Positions 51,556-61,441 of a stretch of DNA of 64,000 nucleotides are shown here, in pieces; position 1 is the first letter of the stretch, and each line of letters begins with the position of its first letter. The notes under the pieces were generated by a model. That model was not told the origin of the DNA and did not search any database. It worked only from the letters and a program-made list of their open reading frames with translations. The DNA is taken from positions 358,001 to 422,000 of the forward strand of contig NZ_CP029002.1 of the NCBI RefSeq assembly GCF_003073375.1, read 5' to 3'. The stretch is from Lysinibacillus sp. 2017. Lineage in GTDB: Bacteria > Bacillota > Bacilli > Bacillales_A > Planococcaceae. The translations under genes and the position numbers were made by a program.

Positions 51556-52731
51556 AGTAAAAGAATCCATTTGGACGAAGGATTTCATTATCGTTTCAGT
51601 TATTAACTTTATGTCGATTTTGATGTTTTTCTTACTTATGGTAACAATATCGAGCTATGCGGTTGAAACGTACAGTGTTTCAACAAGTATCGCAGGGCTT
51701 GTATCGAGTATTTTTATTATCGGTACATTAGTAGGTCGACTTGGAGCAGGTCGACTAATCGGGGCAATTGGACCTCAAAAAATATTATTAATCGGTCTGA
51801 TTGGATTATTTATTATGTCAGCACTTTATTTATTAGAGTGGGGCGTTGGTTATTTATTAACAATTCGTTTACTACAAGGGATTGCAGTCGGAACAATTGG
51901 GACAGCGACAGGTACCATTGTTGCGTACATTTTACCAGCATCACGTAAAGGGGAAGGAATTGGCTACTTTAGTTTAAGTGCCATTTTAGCCACAGCGATT
52001 GGACCGTTTATCGGGATGTTCTTAATGAAGCTAGAAAACGGCTTTGATGTGATTTTCTATTTAAATATTATATTATCAGTCCTTATTTTAATCGGCTTCT
52101 TCTTCGCAAAAATTACAATTACGATGAAAAAGGTAGATCCAAAAGAAGAAAAGAAATTGTCTTTACTTGAAAAATTCATCGAACCAAAAGCAATTCCTGT
52201 GTCATTTATTGCGTTACTAATTGGTTTCTCATATTCAGGGTTATGTCATTCATAACATTTTATGCGAAGCAAATCGATTTAGTGGAGGCGGCAAGCTATT
52301 TCTTCTTAGTGTATGCCATTGTTATTATTTTCTCACGTCCATTTACAGGGAAGTTGATGGATTCGCGCGGGCCCAATTTAATTGTGTACCCGTGTATAAT
52401 TGTCTTTGCTCTCGGCATGGTGCTATTTAGCCAGGCATCTGCAGGTTGGATGTTACTTGTCGCTGCGGCGTTAATTGGTTTTGGTTACGGGAACTTTAAC
52501 TCGATTGCACAAACCGTTGCTGTAAAAGTAACAGAGCCACACCGTTTTGGTTTAGCAACATCAACATACTTTATTTTATATGATTTAGGTTTAGGGGTTG
52601 GTCCGTTCATCTTAGGCTTTATCGAGCCACATACGACGTATCGCATGATTTTCACAATGATGATTCCAATTATTATCATCTGTATCCCGCTTTATCATTT
52701 ATTAGTAGGCCGCAAACAAAAAGCATTATAA
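51548..52731 (+). pseudogene. MFS transporter gene with a frameshift near 52240
   Basis: The first frame (51548-52255) encodes helices 1-7 of an AraJ/YfcJ-like MFS protein (MSEVKESIWTKDF to LIGFSYSG), then goes out of frame and stops. The remaining helices continue in another frame (MSFITFYAKQIDL to LLVGRKQKAL, stop at 52731). Adding one G to the GGG at 52238-52240 restores SYSGVMSFITFYAKQ, giving a 394-residue transporter. So one base is missing: a true inactivating mutation, phase variation in a short G run, or a sequencing error. Both halves otherwise look intact, which favours a recent event or an error. Coupled to marR by an 8-bp overlap. Confidence 0.85.
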
Positions 52732-52764
52732 AACATCACGTATTCGTGTCATAGTTTTACTAGA

Positions 52765-52806
52765 AATAGGCATGTATCAACTTAAATTGGTACATGCCTA
52801 TTGTTT
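52765..52806 (+). terminator. Terminator of marR-MFS operon
   Basis: 12-bp stem AATAGGCATGTA / TACATGCCTATT, then TGTTTG, a weak T tail. Confidence 0.7.
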
Positions 52807-52863
52807 GTATAGAAATAAAATGATAAAATTTTGAAAATTACAAATAAGGGAAGAGAATCGATT

Positions 52864-54030
52864 ATGCAATATTCTGATAGTATTTTAAACACACCATCTT
52901 CATTCATTCGCAACATTTTAAAAGTAACCGATGCAGACGATGTGATTTCGTTTGCGGGGGGCTTACCAAACCCAATTTCATTTCCAATGGAGCAAATTAA
53001 GCAATCGGTCACACACGCGATTGATGAAAGTGGAGCGAAGGTTTTCCAATATTCAACAACACAAGGTTATTTACCACTTCGTCAGTATATTGCAGATAAA
53101 TATAATAAAAAACAACCCGGTTTAGACTTTAAACCTGAAGACGTACTTATCACAACAGGCTCTCAGCAAGCGTTAGAGTTAATTTCAAAAGTGTTATTAA
53201 ATAAAGGGGATGGGGTTATTATTGAAGAGCCAGGCTATCTTGGGGCTATTCAAGCCTTCACTTTACGTGAACCAACATTCCATGGTGTAACACTAGAGAC
53301 AGAAGGGATAAATGTTGCCGAACTAAAAGCGGCATTAAAAGAGCCTAATGTCAAAATGGTCTACACCGTACCCAACTTCCAAAATCCAACGGGCCTCACT
53401 TACACAAAAGAACGTCGAGAAGAAATATATGAAGCAATTAAAGATGAGGATGTTATTTTCATCGAGGACGATCCATACGGCGAACTGCGATTTACTGGCG
53501 AGCACTTACCTTATGTCGCAGCTGGAAAAATGACAAATAGTGTTGTATTAGGGTCATTTTCTAAAACCGTTACACCTGGTATGCGTTTAGGTTATATTTT
53601 AACGAAAAACCATGAGCTATTAGACCATATTGAAACAGCGAAACAAGCATCAGATCTTCATACGAACATTTTTGCACAATATATTTTACATGATTATTTA
53701 ATAAACAATGACTATGAAGCCCATGTTGAAAAAATTACAGCACTTTATAAAGCACAAGCAGATACGATGCTTGCAGCGATGGATAAATACTTCCCATCGC
53801 ATGTAACCTATACAAAACCAGAAGGCGGCATGTTCATTTGGGTAACGATGGAAAATGGCGCCAACGCACTCGATAAATTCCATGAAGCCATGGATCAAAA
53901 GGTAGCGTTCGTACCAGGCAATCCATTCTATACGAATAAATCTGAAGTCAACACGATGCGCCTAAACTACACAAATGCCACACCTGAAGTAATTGAAGAG
54001 GGCATTAAGCGTTTAGGGCAAATTTTATAA
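52864..54030 (+). CDS. PLP-dependent aminotransferase, class I/II (2-aminoadipate aminotransferase-like)
   Basis: 388 residues, fold type I. FAGGLPNPISFP near the N-terminus, TTGSQQALELISKVLL, VPNFQNPTGLTYTKERR, DDPYGELRF and the PLP Lys in LGSFSKTVTPGMRLGYI. This matches the LysN/MocR-like aminotransferase group without the GntR DNA-binding domain. It could act on 2-aminoadipate, aromatic or branched-chain amino acids. ATG 52864 (MQYSDSILNTPSSFIRN) with AAGGGAAGAG upstream; the frame is open further without a good start. A terminator follows. Confidence 0.88.
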   Translation: MQYSDSILNTPSSFIRNILKVTDADDVISFAGGLPNPISFPMEQIKQSVTHAIDESGAKVFQYSTTQGYLPLRQYIADKYNKKQPGLDFKPEDVLITTGSQQALELISKVLLNKGDGVIIEEPGYLGAIQAFTLREPTFHGVTLETEGINVAELKAALKEPNVKMVYTVPNFQNPTGLTYTKERREEIYEAIKDEDVIFIEDDPYGELRFTGEHLPYVAAGKMTNSVVLGSFSKTVTPGMRLGYILTKNHELLDHIETAKQASDLHTNIFAQYILHDYLINNDYEAHVEKITALYKAQADTMLAAMDKYFPSHVTYTKPEGGMFIWVTMENGANALDKFHEAMDQKVAFVPGNPFYTNKSEVNTMRLNYTNATPEVIEEGIKRLGQIL

Positions 54031-54033
54031 AAC

Positions 54034-54066
54034 AAAAAAGGCCATCACAATTTGTGGTGGCTTTTG
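54034..54066 (+). terminator. Terminator of aminotransferase gene
   Basis: Stem AAAAGGCCATCACA / TGTGGTGGCTTTT, four bases after the stop codon. Confidence 0.8.
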
Positions 54067-55560
54067 AATTTAGCAAAGGGATTGTCAGAGCTAGTCATCT
54101 TCTAATAGAGATGTTATGAAAGTGTATCATGTATTGGCAGGCTGGGCGCCCAGAGTCGCAAAGATATGTTGCACATATCTGTACGACTCTTCTTTGCGCC
54201 TTAGGCTAGGCCTGCCAAATCAAAGGATAGTCAATTCTACTTTTGCATGTATTCAGGGGCGGCGCTGTTGGCGAGCAAAGGCGCCGTTTTTCTTTAAAGC
54301 GAGTCCGTTGAATTTTGTGGGTTGAAGGGATTGTCAGAGCTTAATCATCTTCTAATAGTGATGTAATTAAAGTGTATCGTGTTTTGGCAGGCTGGGCGCC
54401 CAGAGTCGCAAAGATATGTTGCACATATCTGTACGACTCTTCTTTGCGCCTTGGGCTAGGCCTGCCAAATCAAAGTGTAATCCATTATGCTTTTGCATGT
54501 ATTCAGGGGCGGCGCTGTTGGCGAGCAAAGGCGCCGTTTTTCTTTAAAGTGAGTCTGTTGAATTTATGGGTTGAAAGGATTGTCAGAGCTTAATCATTTT
54601 CTAATAGAGATGTTATGAAAGTGTATCGGTTTTTGGCAGGCTGGGCGCCCAGAGTCGCAAAGATATGTTGCACATATCTGTACGACTCTTCTTTGCGCCT
54701 TGTGCTAGGCCTGCCAAATCAAAGTGTAATCCATTATGCCTTTGCATGTATTCGGGTGCGGCGCTGTTGGCGAGCAAAGGCGCCGTTTACTTTTAAAGTG
54801 AGTCCTTTGAATTTTGTGGGTTGAAGGGATTGTCAAACTAGTCATCTTCTAATAGAGATGTTATGAAAGTGTATTGGGTTTTGGCAGGCTGGGCGCCAGA
54901 GTCGCAAAGATATGTTGCACATATCTGTACGACTCTTCTTTGCGCCTTGTGCTAGGCCTGCCAAATCAAAGGATAGTCCATTCTGCTTTTGCATGTATTC
55001 AGGGGCGGCGCTGTTGACGAGCAAAGGCGCTGTTTACTTTTAAAGCGAGTCCGTTGAATTTGGTGGGCTGAAGGTATTGTCAGAGCTAGTCAAATTCAAA
55101 TAAATATTCTATTAAGGTGTTTCGTATTTTGGCAGGCGACCGCATATCAGCAGCAGGGTCACGTGGTACGTGTCCCTACTACTGATACTGTTGCGGTATG
55201 CTAGGCCTGCCAAATCAAAGGATAGTCGATTCTACTTTTACATGTATTCAGGTGCGGCGCTGTTGACGAGCAAAGGCGCCGTTTTTCTTTAAAACGAGTC
55301 CGTTGAATTTTGAGCAAGGGGATTGTCAGAGCTAGTCAATTTCATAAATATTCTATGAAGGTGTTTCGTATTTTGGCAGGCGACCGCATATCAGCAGCAG
55401 GGTCACGTGGTACGTGTCCCTACTACTGATACTGTTGCGGTATGCTAGGCCTGCCAAATCAAAGGATAGTCGATTCTACTTTTGCTTGTATTCAGGTGCG
55501 GCGCTGTTGGCGAGCAAAGGCGCCGTTTACTTTTAAAGGAGTCCGTTGAATTAAGTGAGA
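54065..55560 (+). repeat. Six tandem ~248-bp structured repeats (A and B types)
   Basis: Outer-stem hairpins TTGGCAGGC...GCCTGCCAA lie at 54134-54218, 54384-54468, 54633-54717, 54881-54964, 55129-55213 and 55373-55457, a 244-250 bp period. Each is followed by GGCGCTGTTGRCGAGCAAAG then GCGCCGTT or GCGCTGTT, a second hairpin. The first four carry an A-type interior (GAGTCG...ATATGTTGCACATAT...CGACTC); the last two carry a different B-type interior (GACCGCATATCAG...CTGATACTGTTGCGGT). Short open frames inside repeat with the units and look like by-products. No SD or family supports coding. Confidence 0.88.
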
Positions 55561-55737
55561 AAGGGACTGCCACAGATTCTCTTTTTATAAAGGGATGAAT
55601 ATACGGATAGGGTTCAATAGTTGTCAATGCCTTCATTTTCTATAATGGCAGGATTGCCTTTTCTACTAAAACTCTAGATAAATGAGTTCACAGTATTTAG
55701 ATGATAAATAAATACATTGTAATTTTACCTATTTTAT
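55561..55737. other. Gap between repeat arrays
   Basis: AT-rich, with a degenerate repeat end (ATGGCAGGATTGCC, about 55644-55657). No gene seen. Confidence 0.4.
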
Positions 55738-56228
55738 AAAAAGATTCGCCTAATAAAAAGACTGGCGCCTACCACTGTAAGCGCCAGCACGTGAATATAA
55801 GTAAAAGGAAAATGGATACACCTTATATTGGCAGGTCTTTCACGAAGCACAAAGGCGAGTCGTACAGGCATGTGCAACATGGCTGTGCGGCTTGCGTGCG
55901 AAGAACCTGCCAAAAATGACTACACCTGAATAACCTTTTCATTAGAAGACCGTAAGAGGCTTTGTGAATGTGTGCTGCGCCCGCCCAAACGAAACACCCG
56001 AATACCCCTATAACAAAGGATGAATTCACTATGATAAACCCTACTGTATAAAAAGATTCACCCAATAAAAAGACTGGCGCCTACCACTGTAAGCGCCAGC
56101 ATGTGAATACAAGCAAAAGGAAAATGGATACACCAAGTATTGGCGGGTCTTTCACGAAGCACAAAGGCGAGTCGTACAGACATGTGCAACATGGCTGTGC
56201 GGCTTGCGTGCGAAGAACCCGCCAAATG
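55738..56228 (-). repeat. Two inverted-orientation structured repeats (C type), period 311 bp
   Basis: Copies at about 55738-55915 and 56049-56228 share a GCGCC-rich hairpin (CTGGCGC...GCGCCAG) and an 85-nt hairpin at 55829-55913 and 56140-56225. Outer stems are GGCAGGT/ACCTGCC in one and GGCGGGT/ACCCGCC in the other, a compensatory change. Their reverse complement contains ATGTTGCACAT and CTGTACGACTC, as in A-type units, so they are the same family on the other strand. Between them (about 55943-55985) lies the 3' half of a D-type hairpin. Confidence 0.85.
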
Positions 56229-56334
56229 ACTACACCCGAATAACCACTTTAATATATCCAACTTTATTAGAGAAAGAATGAATTTAATGAAAGAAGCTTT
56301 ACAATGTTACACTCCAGTGGCGAATTAAATGCAT

Positions 56335-56372
56335 AAAAAAAAGAGGCATACTCGTTTGAGTATGCCTCTTTC
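56335..56372 (-). terminator. Terminator of cold-shock gene
   Basis: Stem AAAGAGGCATACTC / GAGTATGCCTCTTT with a 4-nt loop; the T run follows on the minus strand. Confidence 0.88.
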
Positions 56373-56403
56373 CAGCTAACTATCTGAACTTAATTCGTTG
56401 GAA

Positions 56404-56604
56404 TTAAAGTTTTGTTACGTTAGTAGCTTGTGGTCCACGGTTACCGTCTTCCACTTCGAATTCAACTTTTTGACCTTCGTCTAAAGATTTGAATCCTTCA
56501 CCTTGGATAGCTGAGAAGTGAACGAATACGTCGTTACCGCCTTCAACTTCGATGAAACCGAAACCTTTTTCTGAGTTAAACCATTTTACTGTACCTTGTT
56601 GCAT
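56404..56604 (-). CDS. Cold-shock protein (CspA/CspB family)
   Basis: 66 residues, a single cold-shock domain. RNP1 KGFGFIEV and RNP2 [10 protein letters not shown] bind single-stranded RNA and DNA; the start is [16 protein letters not shown]. It acts as an RNA chaperone. SD TTGGAGG precedes the ATG on the minus strand. The gene has a long AT-rich upstream region with a very stable hairpin at 56657-56708, probably in the 5' UTR, which fits cold-regulated translation. Confidence 0.96.
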   Translation of the reverse strand: MQQGTVKWFNSEKGFGFIEVEGGNDVFVHFSAIQGEGFKSLDEGQKVEFEVEDGNRGPQATNVTKL

Positions 56605-56656
56605 GAGAGAAAACCTCCAAAAATAAATTAAATTAATTTGCTAAATGTATAAAAAA

Positions 56657-56708
56657 ATTCACACATTAAAAAAGGGAGCGTAGACGTTCACTTTTTTAAT
56701 ATGTGAAT
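56657..56708 (-). promoter_or_regulatory. Long hairpin in the likely 5' UTR of the csp gene
   Basis: Arms of 18 bp (ATTCACA.ATTAAAAAAG and complement, one G-U) with a ~16-nt loop containing TGAACGTCTACGCTCC, 53 bp upstream of the start codon. The stem is almost all A-U, so its stability should depend strongly on temperature. Confidence 0.55.
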
Positions 56709-57118
56709 AATCGTTAACAGCTTAAGCAATTTAATTACTCTTATTGTATAACAAATTCATTTAACTGTCTACAAAATTTTCTGTGTATGGTGATGAAAAT
56801 TTTGATTTTTCTTACAAATGAAGTGAAATCAACGGGGATTTTATTTAGTTGTTCTTATCTATTATTTATTGTACCACCGACTTTTATTATTTAAACACCG
56901 AAAATTCAAAAAATAAATGTAGGAAAAACAAATCTTCAATTAGAATGTAATTATTTTCCTATAATTAACGATTGACTTGTTATCTCATGTAACTAATTTA
57001 GACTCTAGTAAGAAAGATTTAAATTATTTTTGAAAATTTTGATGACTTATAGACTATATTAAGTTTATAATTTCAATAGTGATTAAATTCCAAAATTTAT
57101 CTATAGGAGGTCTAGTAA
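56709..57118. other. AT-rich gap with divergent promoters for csp and chemoreceptor genes
   Basis: I see no gene. The plus-strand end holds SD AGGAGG (57105-57110) for the chemoreceptor. No SigD-like motif (TAAA, GCCGATAT) was found before that gene. Confidence 0.45.
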
Positions 57119-58801
57119 GTGAAGTTTTCTATTTCAAAAAAATTGTGGCTTTCATTTTCAGCTACAATTGTATTAATACTAATTATCAACACGGTCGGCT
57201 CAATTGCGATTAATAGTGTAAAAAACCGATATGAAGAAGTATTGGATAATGATGTTGCACGTATTAACTTTGCTCGTGATTTGGAAGTTGCACAGAAAGA
57301 TTTAGCAACCAATTTATTAGAATTTGTAACGATTAATAAGGCAACAGCAAAACAAGAAATGGAGAAAGAAATCGAGAACGGGTCAACTGCTGCAAGAGGA
57401 CTGATTGCATTAAGCACTGACGAAGCCTCTCTTAAGCTTTTAGAGGATTTAAAAGAAAAAACATTACTATTATTCGATTCAAATAATCAAATAGTAGAGT
57501 TAAAAGAAAGTCGAAAAGATATGTCTGCTGCTCAAGCAACATCTATGACTTTAAATAGTGACGTATTAACAATTATCGATGAAATCGTTGAATTACAGCA
57601 GCAAAATATCACAAAAACACGTGCTGAGATAAACGCTTTCCAAAAAACGGCAATAACGACGATGGTTATTTTAACGATTATTGCAATTATTTTAGCAATC
57701 GGTATTTCATATCTCATGAGCAGACATATTTCAAGACCAGTTGGCATAGTGACAGCGGCTCTTGGTGATATTGCAAAAGGTAACTTAACAATTGAACCAC
57801 TTCAAATTAAAAACCGTGATGAGATTGGTGTCATGGCGAAAAGCTTTAATGTCATGCTAGAGGACTTACGTAATATTGTTGCTAGTGTTAGTGATTCATC
57901 AATGCAAGTAGCAGCAAATGCAGAGGAACTTTCAGCAAGTTCTCAAGAAAGCTTAGCTTCTTCTCAAATGGTTGCAACATCGGCAGAAAATCAATTACAT
58001 ACAAGTACAGAACAAGCTCGTTATATGAATTCTTCGATTGAGTCGATGAATGAATTACGTACAAGTATTGATCAAATTTCAGGCGATAATGAGCAAATGC
58101 TTCAAGCCACAAATGGAGTTAAAACGTTAATTGATAAAGGGGCAACATCGATTAAAAACGTTGTTGATCAAATGGAGACAATCCATGAGACATTTACTGA
58201 AACAACTGAAATGATGCGAGCAATGGAGCAACATTCAAATAGCATTCAAAATATTACAGGTTTAATTACTGATATTGCAGACCAAACAAACTTACTAGCA
58301 TTAAATGCAGCGATTGAGGCCGCACGTGCTGGTGAGCATGGTAAAGGCTTTGCAGTTGTAGCTGATGAAGTTCGTAAGTTAGCAGAGCAATCGAAAAATT
58401 CAGCAACTGAAATTGGTAGTATGGTAGAGCAAATTCAACAAACTTCAAGCCAAGCAACGAAAACAATCGTTGAAGGCGGTACAAAAGTCGATGTTGGAAT
58501 GAACAAAACAACAGAATCTTTACACGTATTCAAAAATATCGAAACAGGTATTGGTGAAGTCGTGTTCCGTGTTGAATCTGTTTCCGCAGCAGTAGAGGAA
58601 ATTCAAGCAATGACTGGCTCTGTAACAGAAAGCGTGAGTCATGTTCAACAGTTGGCTACTCAAACTGCTGATACAGCAGGTGATACAAGTGCTGCAACAG
58701 AAGAACAGTTAGCTGCGACAGAGGAAATTTCTCACAATGCACATTCTTTATCTGAACTTGCAGAACAACTACAAAATGAAGTAAATCACTTCAAACTATA
58801 A
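57119..58801 (+). CDS. Methyl-accepting chemotaxis protein
   Basis: 560 residues. TM1 at ~10-30, a ~145-residue helical extracellular sensor (four-helix-bundle type), TM2 at ~180-202, HAMP (~203-255, [18 protein letters not shown]), then the long cytoplasmic coiled coil with the highly conserved tip [20 protein letters not shown] and [18 protein letters not shown]. It passes a ligand signal to CheA/CheW; the ligand is unknown. GTG start, with AGGAGG 8 nt upstream. Terminator follows. It implies the organism is motile or once was. Confidence 0.95.
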   Translation: MKFSISKKLWLSFSATIVLILIINTVGSIAINSVKNRYEEVLDNDVARINFARDLEVAQKDLATNLLEFVTINKATAKQEMEKEIENGSTAARGLIALSTDEASLKLLEDLKEKTLLLFDSNNQIVELKESRKDMSAAQATSMTLNSDVLTIIDEIVELQQQNITKTRAEINAFQKTAITTMVILTIIAIILAIGISYLMSRHISRPVGIVTAALGDIAKGNLTIEPLQIKNRDEIGVMAKSFNVMLEDLRNIVASVSDSSMQVAANAEELSASSQESLASSQMVATSAENQLHTSTEQARYMNSSIESMNELRTSIDQISGDNEQMLQATNGVKTLIDKGATSIKNVVDQMETIHETFTETTEMMRAMEQHSNSIQNITGLITDIADQTNLLALNAAIEAARAGEHGKGFAVVADEVRKLAEQSKNSATEIGSMVEQIQQTSSQATKTIVEGGTKVDVGMNKTTESLHVFKNIETGIGEVVFRVESVSAAVEEIQAMTGSVTESVSHVQQLATQTADTAGDTSAATEEQLAATEEISHNAHSLSELAEQLQNEVNHFKL

Positions 58802-58811
58802 TATGCTAAAC

Positions 58812-58846
58812 AGCCTGTGATGAAAAATTCACAGGCTATTTTTATT
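58812..58846 (+). terminator. Terminator of chemoreceptor gene
   Basis: 9-bp stem AGCCTGTGA / TCACAGGCT followed by ATTTTTATTT. Confidence 0.82.
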
Positions 58847-58921
58847 TGCATTTCCAAAAGCAGATACAACAAAATTTTCTATGCTATAGTAAACACAAGG
58901 ATTTATGAAAGGGTGTAAACA

Positions 58922-61108
58922 ATGGCTAAAAGTTTAGTATTAGCAGAAAAACCTTCAGTCGCGCGCGATATTGCCAATGTGCTGAAGTGTACTAAAAAAG
59001 GAAATGGTTTTTTAGAAGGAGACAAATATATCGTCACTTGGGCGCTAGGGCATTTAGTGACATTAGCAGATCCAGAAAGCTATGATGAAAAGTATAAAAA
59101 GTGGAATTTAGAAGATCTACCGATGCTTCCAGAACGCTTAAAGTTAATGACAATTAAACAAACGAGCAAACAATATAATGCAGTAAAATCTCAATTGACA
59201 CGTGCAGACGTGAATGAAATTATTATTGCTACCGATGCTGGGCGTGAAGGGGAATTAGTAGCACGCTGGATTATTGACCGTGCAAAAGTAAACAAACCCA
59301 TTAAACGCTTATGGATTTCATCTGTTACTGATAAAGCCATTAAAGAAGGCTTTGCAAATTTAAAGCCAGGGAAAGCCTATGAAAATCTTTATCAAGCAGC
59401 AGTAGCTCGTAGTGAAGCAGACTGGTATATCGGTTTAAATGCAAGTCGCGCACTTTCTACAAAGTTCAATGCACAATTAAATACGGGGCGTGTTCAGACA
59501 CCGGTTGTCGCAATGGTTGCTGCACGCGAAGATGAAATAAAAAATTTCAAAGCCCAAACGTATTACGGCATTGAAGCACAAACAAAAGAACTTAAATTAA
59601 CATGGCAAGATGCAAACGGTAATTCACGTAGCTTCAATAAAGAAAAAGTGGATGAAATCGTTCATTCTCTTGAAAATCAAGACGCTAAAGTAATTGATAT
59701 CGAGCGCAAGCCGAAGAAATCATTCTCGCCAGGTCTTTATGACTTAACAGAATTACAACGTGATGCCAACAAAATATTCGGCTATTCAGCAAAAGAAACA
59801 TTAAATATTATGCAAAAATTATATGAGTCTCATAAAGTATTGACGTATCCTCGTACGGATTCACGATACCTTTCTTCAGATATCGTAGGTACTTTACCAG
59901 AGCGCTTAAAAGCTTGTGGTGTTGGAGAATATCGCGCACACGCCAATAAAGTGTTAACAAAGCCAATCAAAGCGAACAAATCATTCGTTGACGATAGCAA
60001 AGTAAGTGATCACCACGCCATTATCCCAACTGAGGAATATGTGAACTTCGCAAACTTTACTGATAAAGAGCGTAAAATTTATGATTTAGTCGTAAAACGT
60101 TTCTTAGCGGTACTTTTCCCAGCCTACGAGTACGAGCAATTAACATTACAAGCACAAATCGGCAAAGAAAAATTTATCGCACGTGGGAAAACAGTCCTTG
60201 TTGCGGGTTGGAAAGAAGTCTATTCAAATCGTTTTGATGATGAAGAATCAAACGAAGAGGTGAAAGAACAATTACTACCTCGCCTTGAAAAGGGGCAAAT
60301 CTTAAAAACGAATTTGATTGCCCAAACTTCAGGTCAAACAAAGCCACCTGCACGCTTTACAGAGGCAACATTACTAACAGCAATGGAAAATCCAACAAAG
60401 TATATGGACACACAAAACAAACAGTTAGCTGATACATTAAAATCGACTGGTGGTTTAGGAACAGTTGCCACGCGCGCGGATATTATTGAGAAGTTATTCA
60501 ACTCATTCTTAATCGAAAAACGTGGAAAAGATATTCATATTACATCAAAAGGTCGTCAGCTTCTTGATTTAGTACCAAGTGAATTAAAATCACCTGAAAC
60601 AACGGCTCAATGGGAACAAAAGCTAGAGCAAATTGCTAATGGTAAACTGAAAAAAGAAACTTTCATTAATGAAATGAAGCAACATACACAAGCAATCGTT
60701 TCAGACATTAAAAAGAGCGATAAAAAATTCAAACACGATAATATTTCTACGAAGTCTTGTCCTGATTGTGGGAAACCAATGCTAGAAGTGAACGGCAAAA
60801 AAGGCAAAATGCTCGTGTGCCAAGACCGTGAATGTGGCCACCGTAAAAACGTATCACGCGTAACGAATGCTCGCTGTCCACAATGTAAGAAAAAGCTTGA
60901 GCTACACGGACAAGGTGATGGGCAAATTTTCGTATGTAAATGTGGTCACCGTGAAAAACTATCTGCCTTTGAAGCACGCCGTAAAAAAGAAGGTGGCGGC
61001 AAGGTCGATAAGCGCAGTGTTCAAAAGTTCATGAAAGAACAGCAAAAAGAGGAAGAACCGATTAATAATGCCTTTGCTGACCTATTAAAAGGGATGAAGT
61101 TTGATTAA
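58922..61108 (+). CDS. topB: DNA topoisomerase III
   Basis: 728 residues, full length for TopB. Toprim domain: LVLAEKPSVARDIANVL and IIATDAGREGELVARW (acidic metal ligands). Catalytic Tyr in VLTYPRTDSRYLS. The C-terminal ~120 residues carry zinc-ribbon pairs (CPDCGKPM...CQDRECGH; CPQCKKKL...CKCGH). A type IA enzyme relaxing negative supercoils and separating linked daughter DNA in the cytoplasm. SD GAAAGGGTG precedes the ATG. Monocistronic, followed by a strong terminator. Confidence 0.96.
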   Translation: MAKSLVLAEKPSVARDIANVLKCTKKGNGFLEGDKYIVTWALGHLVTLADPESYDEKYKKWNLEDLPMLPERLKLMTIKQTSKQYNAVKSQLTRADVNEIIIATDAGREGELVARWIIDRAKVNKPIKRLWISSVTDKAIKEGFANLKPGKAYENLYQAAVARSEADWYIGLNASRALSTKFNAQLNTGRVQTPVVAMVAAREDEIKNFKAQTYYGIEAQTKELKLTWQDANGNSRSFNKEKVDEIVHSLENQDAKVIDIERKPKKSFSPGLYDLTELQRDANKIFGYSAKETLNIMQKLYESHKVLTYPRTDSRYLSSDIVGTLPERLKACGVGEYRAHANKVLTKPIKANKSFVDDSKVSDHHAIIPTEEYVNFANFTDKERKIYDLVVKRFLAVLFPAYEYEQLTLQAQIGKEKFIARGKTVLVAGWKEVYSNRFDDEESNEEVKEQLLPRLEKGQILKTNLIAQTSGQTKPPARFTEATLLTAMENPTKYMDTQNKQLADTLKSTGGLGTVATRADIIEKLFNSFLIEKRGKDIHITSKGRQLLDLVPSELKSPETTAQWEQKLEQIANGKLKKETFINEMKQHTQAIVSDIKKSDKKFKHDNISTKSCPDCGKPMLEVNGKKGKMLVCQDRECGHRKNVSRVTNARCPQCKKKLELHGQGDGQIFVCKCGHREKLSAFEARRKKEGGGKVDKRSVQKFMKEQQKEEEPINNAFADLLKGMKFD

Positions 61109-61126
61109 TTAAGTACTATAAAAAGA

Positions 61127-61168
61127 AGGGATGTCTCGTAAGCTTCAAACTTACAGGACATCCCTTTT
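61127..61168 (+). terminator. Terminator of topB
   Basis: Stem AAGGGATGTC..GTAAG / CTTAC..GACATCCCTT then TTTT. Confidence 0.85.
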
Positions 61169-61356
61169 GTATTAGAAAAGATGGAACTTATCGATTAAAG
61201 CGTATTTTTGCCCCAAAAAATTCTCTGTAAATAACGGTGAAAATGTTTTTTGTTAAATCATCTCGGGTATTTAATAGTAATTATGAATATTTGGAAATGT
61301 TTATAGGTACAAATTACTTTTTATATAGTAATAAAGGTTTAAATATGAACAATTAA

Positions 61357-61383
61357 TGAATATTTTGCGTCTTTCCCCGATAT
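61357..61383 (+). promoter_or_regulatory. Candidate SigD promoter
   Basis: TGAA (61357-61360), 15-bp spacer, CCCGATAT (61376-61383); the B. subtilis SigD consensus is TAAA-N15-GCCGATAT. It lies 58 bp upstream of the next start. The rest of 61169-61441 is AT-rich and empty. Confidence 0.5.
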
Positions 61384-61441
61384 TAACATATAAATACAAC
61401 GTAAATATTAATAGATTACGAACAAAGTAGAGGTGAATGAT

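Noticed and set aside
54116-54824. Repeated short open frames inside the 54-kb repeats (beginning MKVYHVLAGWAPRV and similar)
   Set aside because: They simply follow the repeat period, vary in start and end, lack an SD, and their codons pair into hairpins. Structure, not protein, looks conserved.
54065-56228. CRISPR array
   Set aside because: Units are ~250-310 bp with long hairpins and no short regular repeat/spacer pattern, and no cas genes are present.
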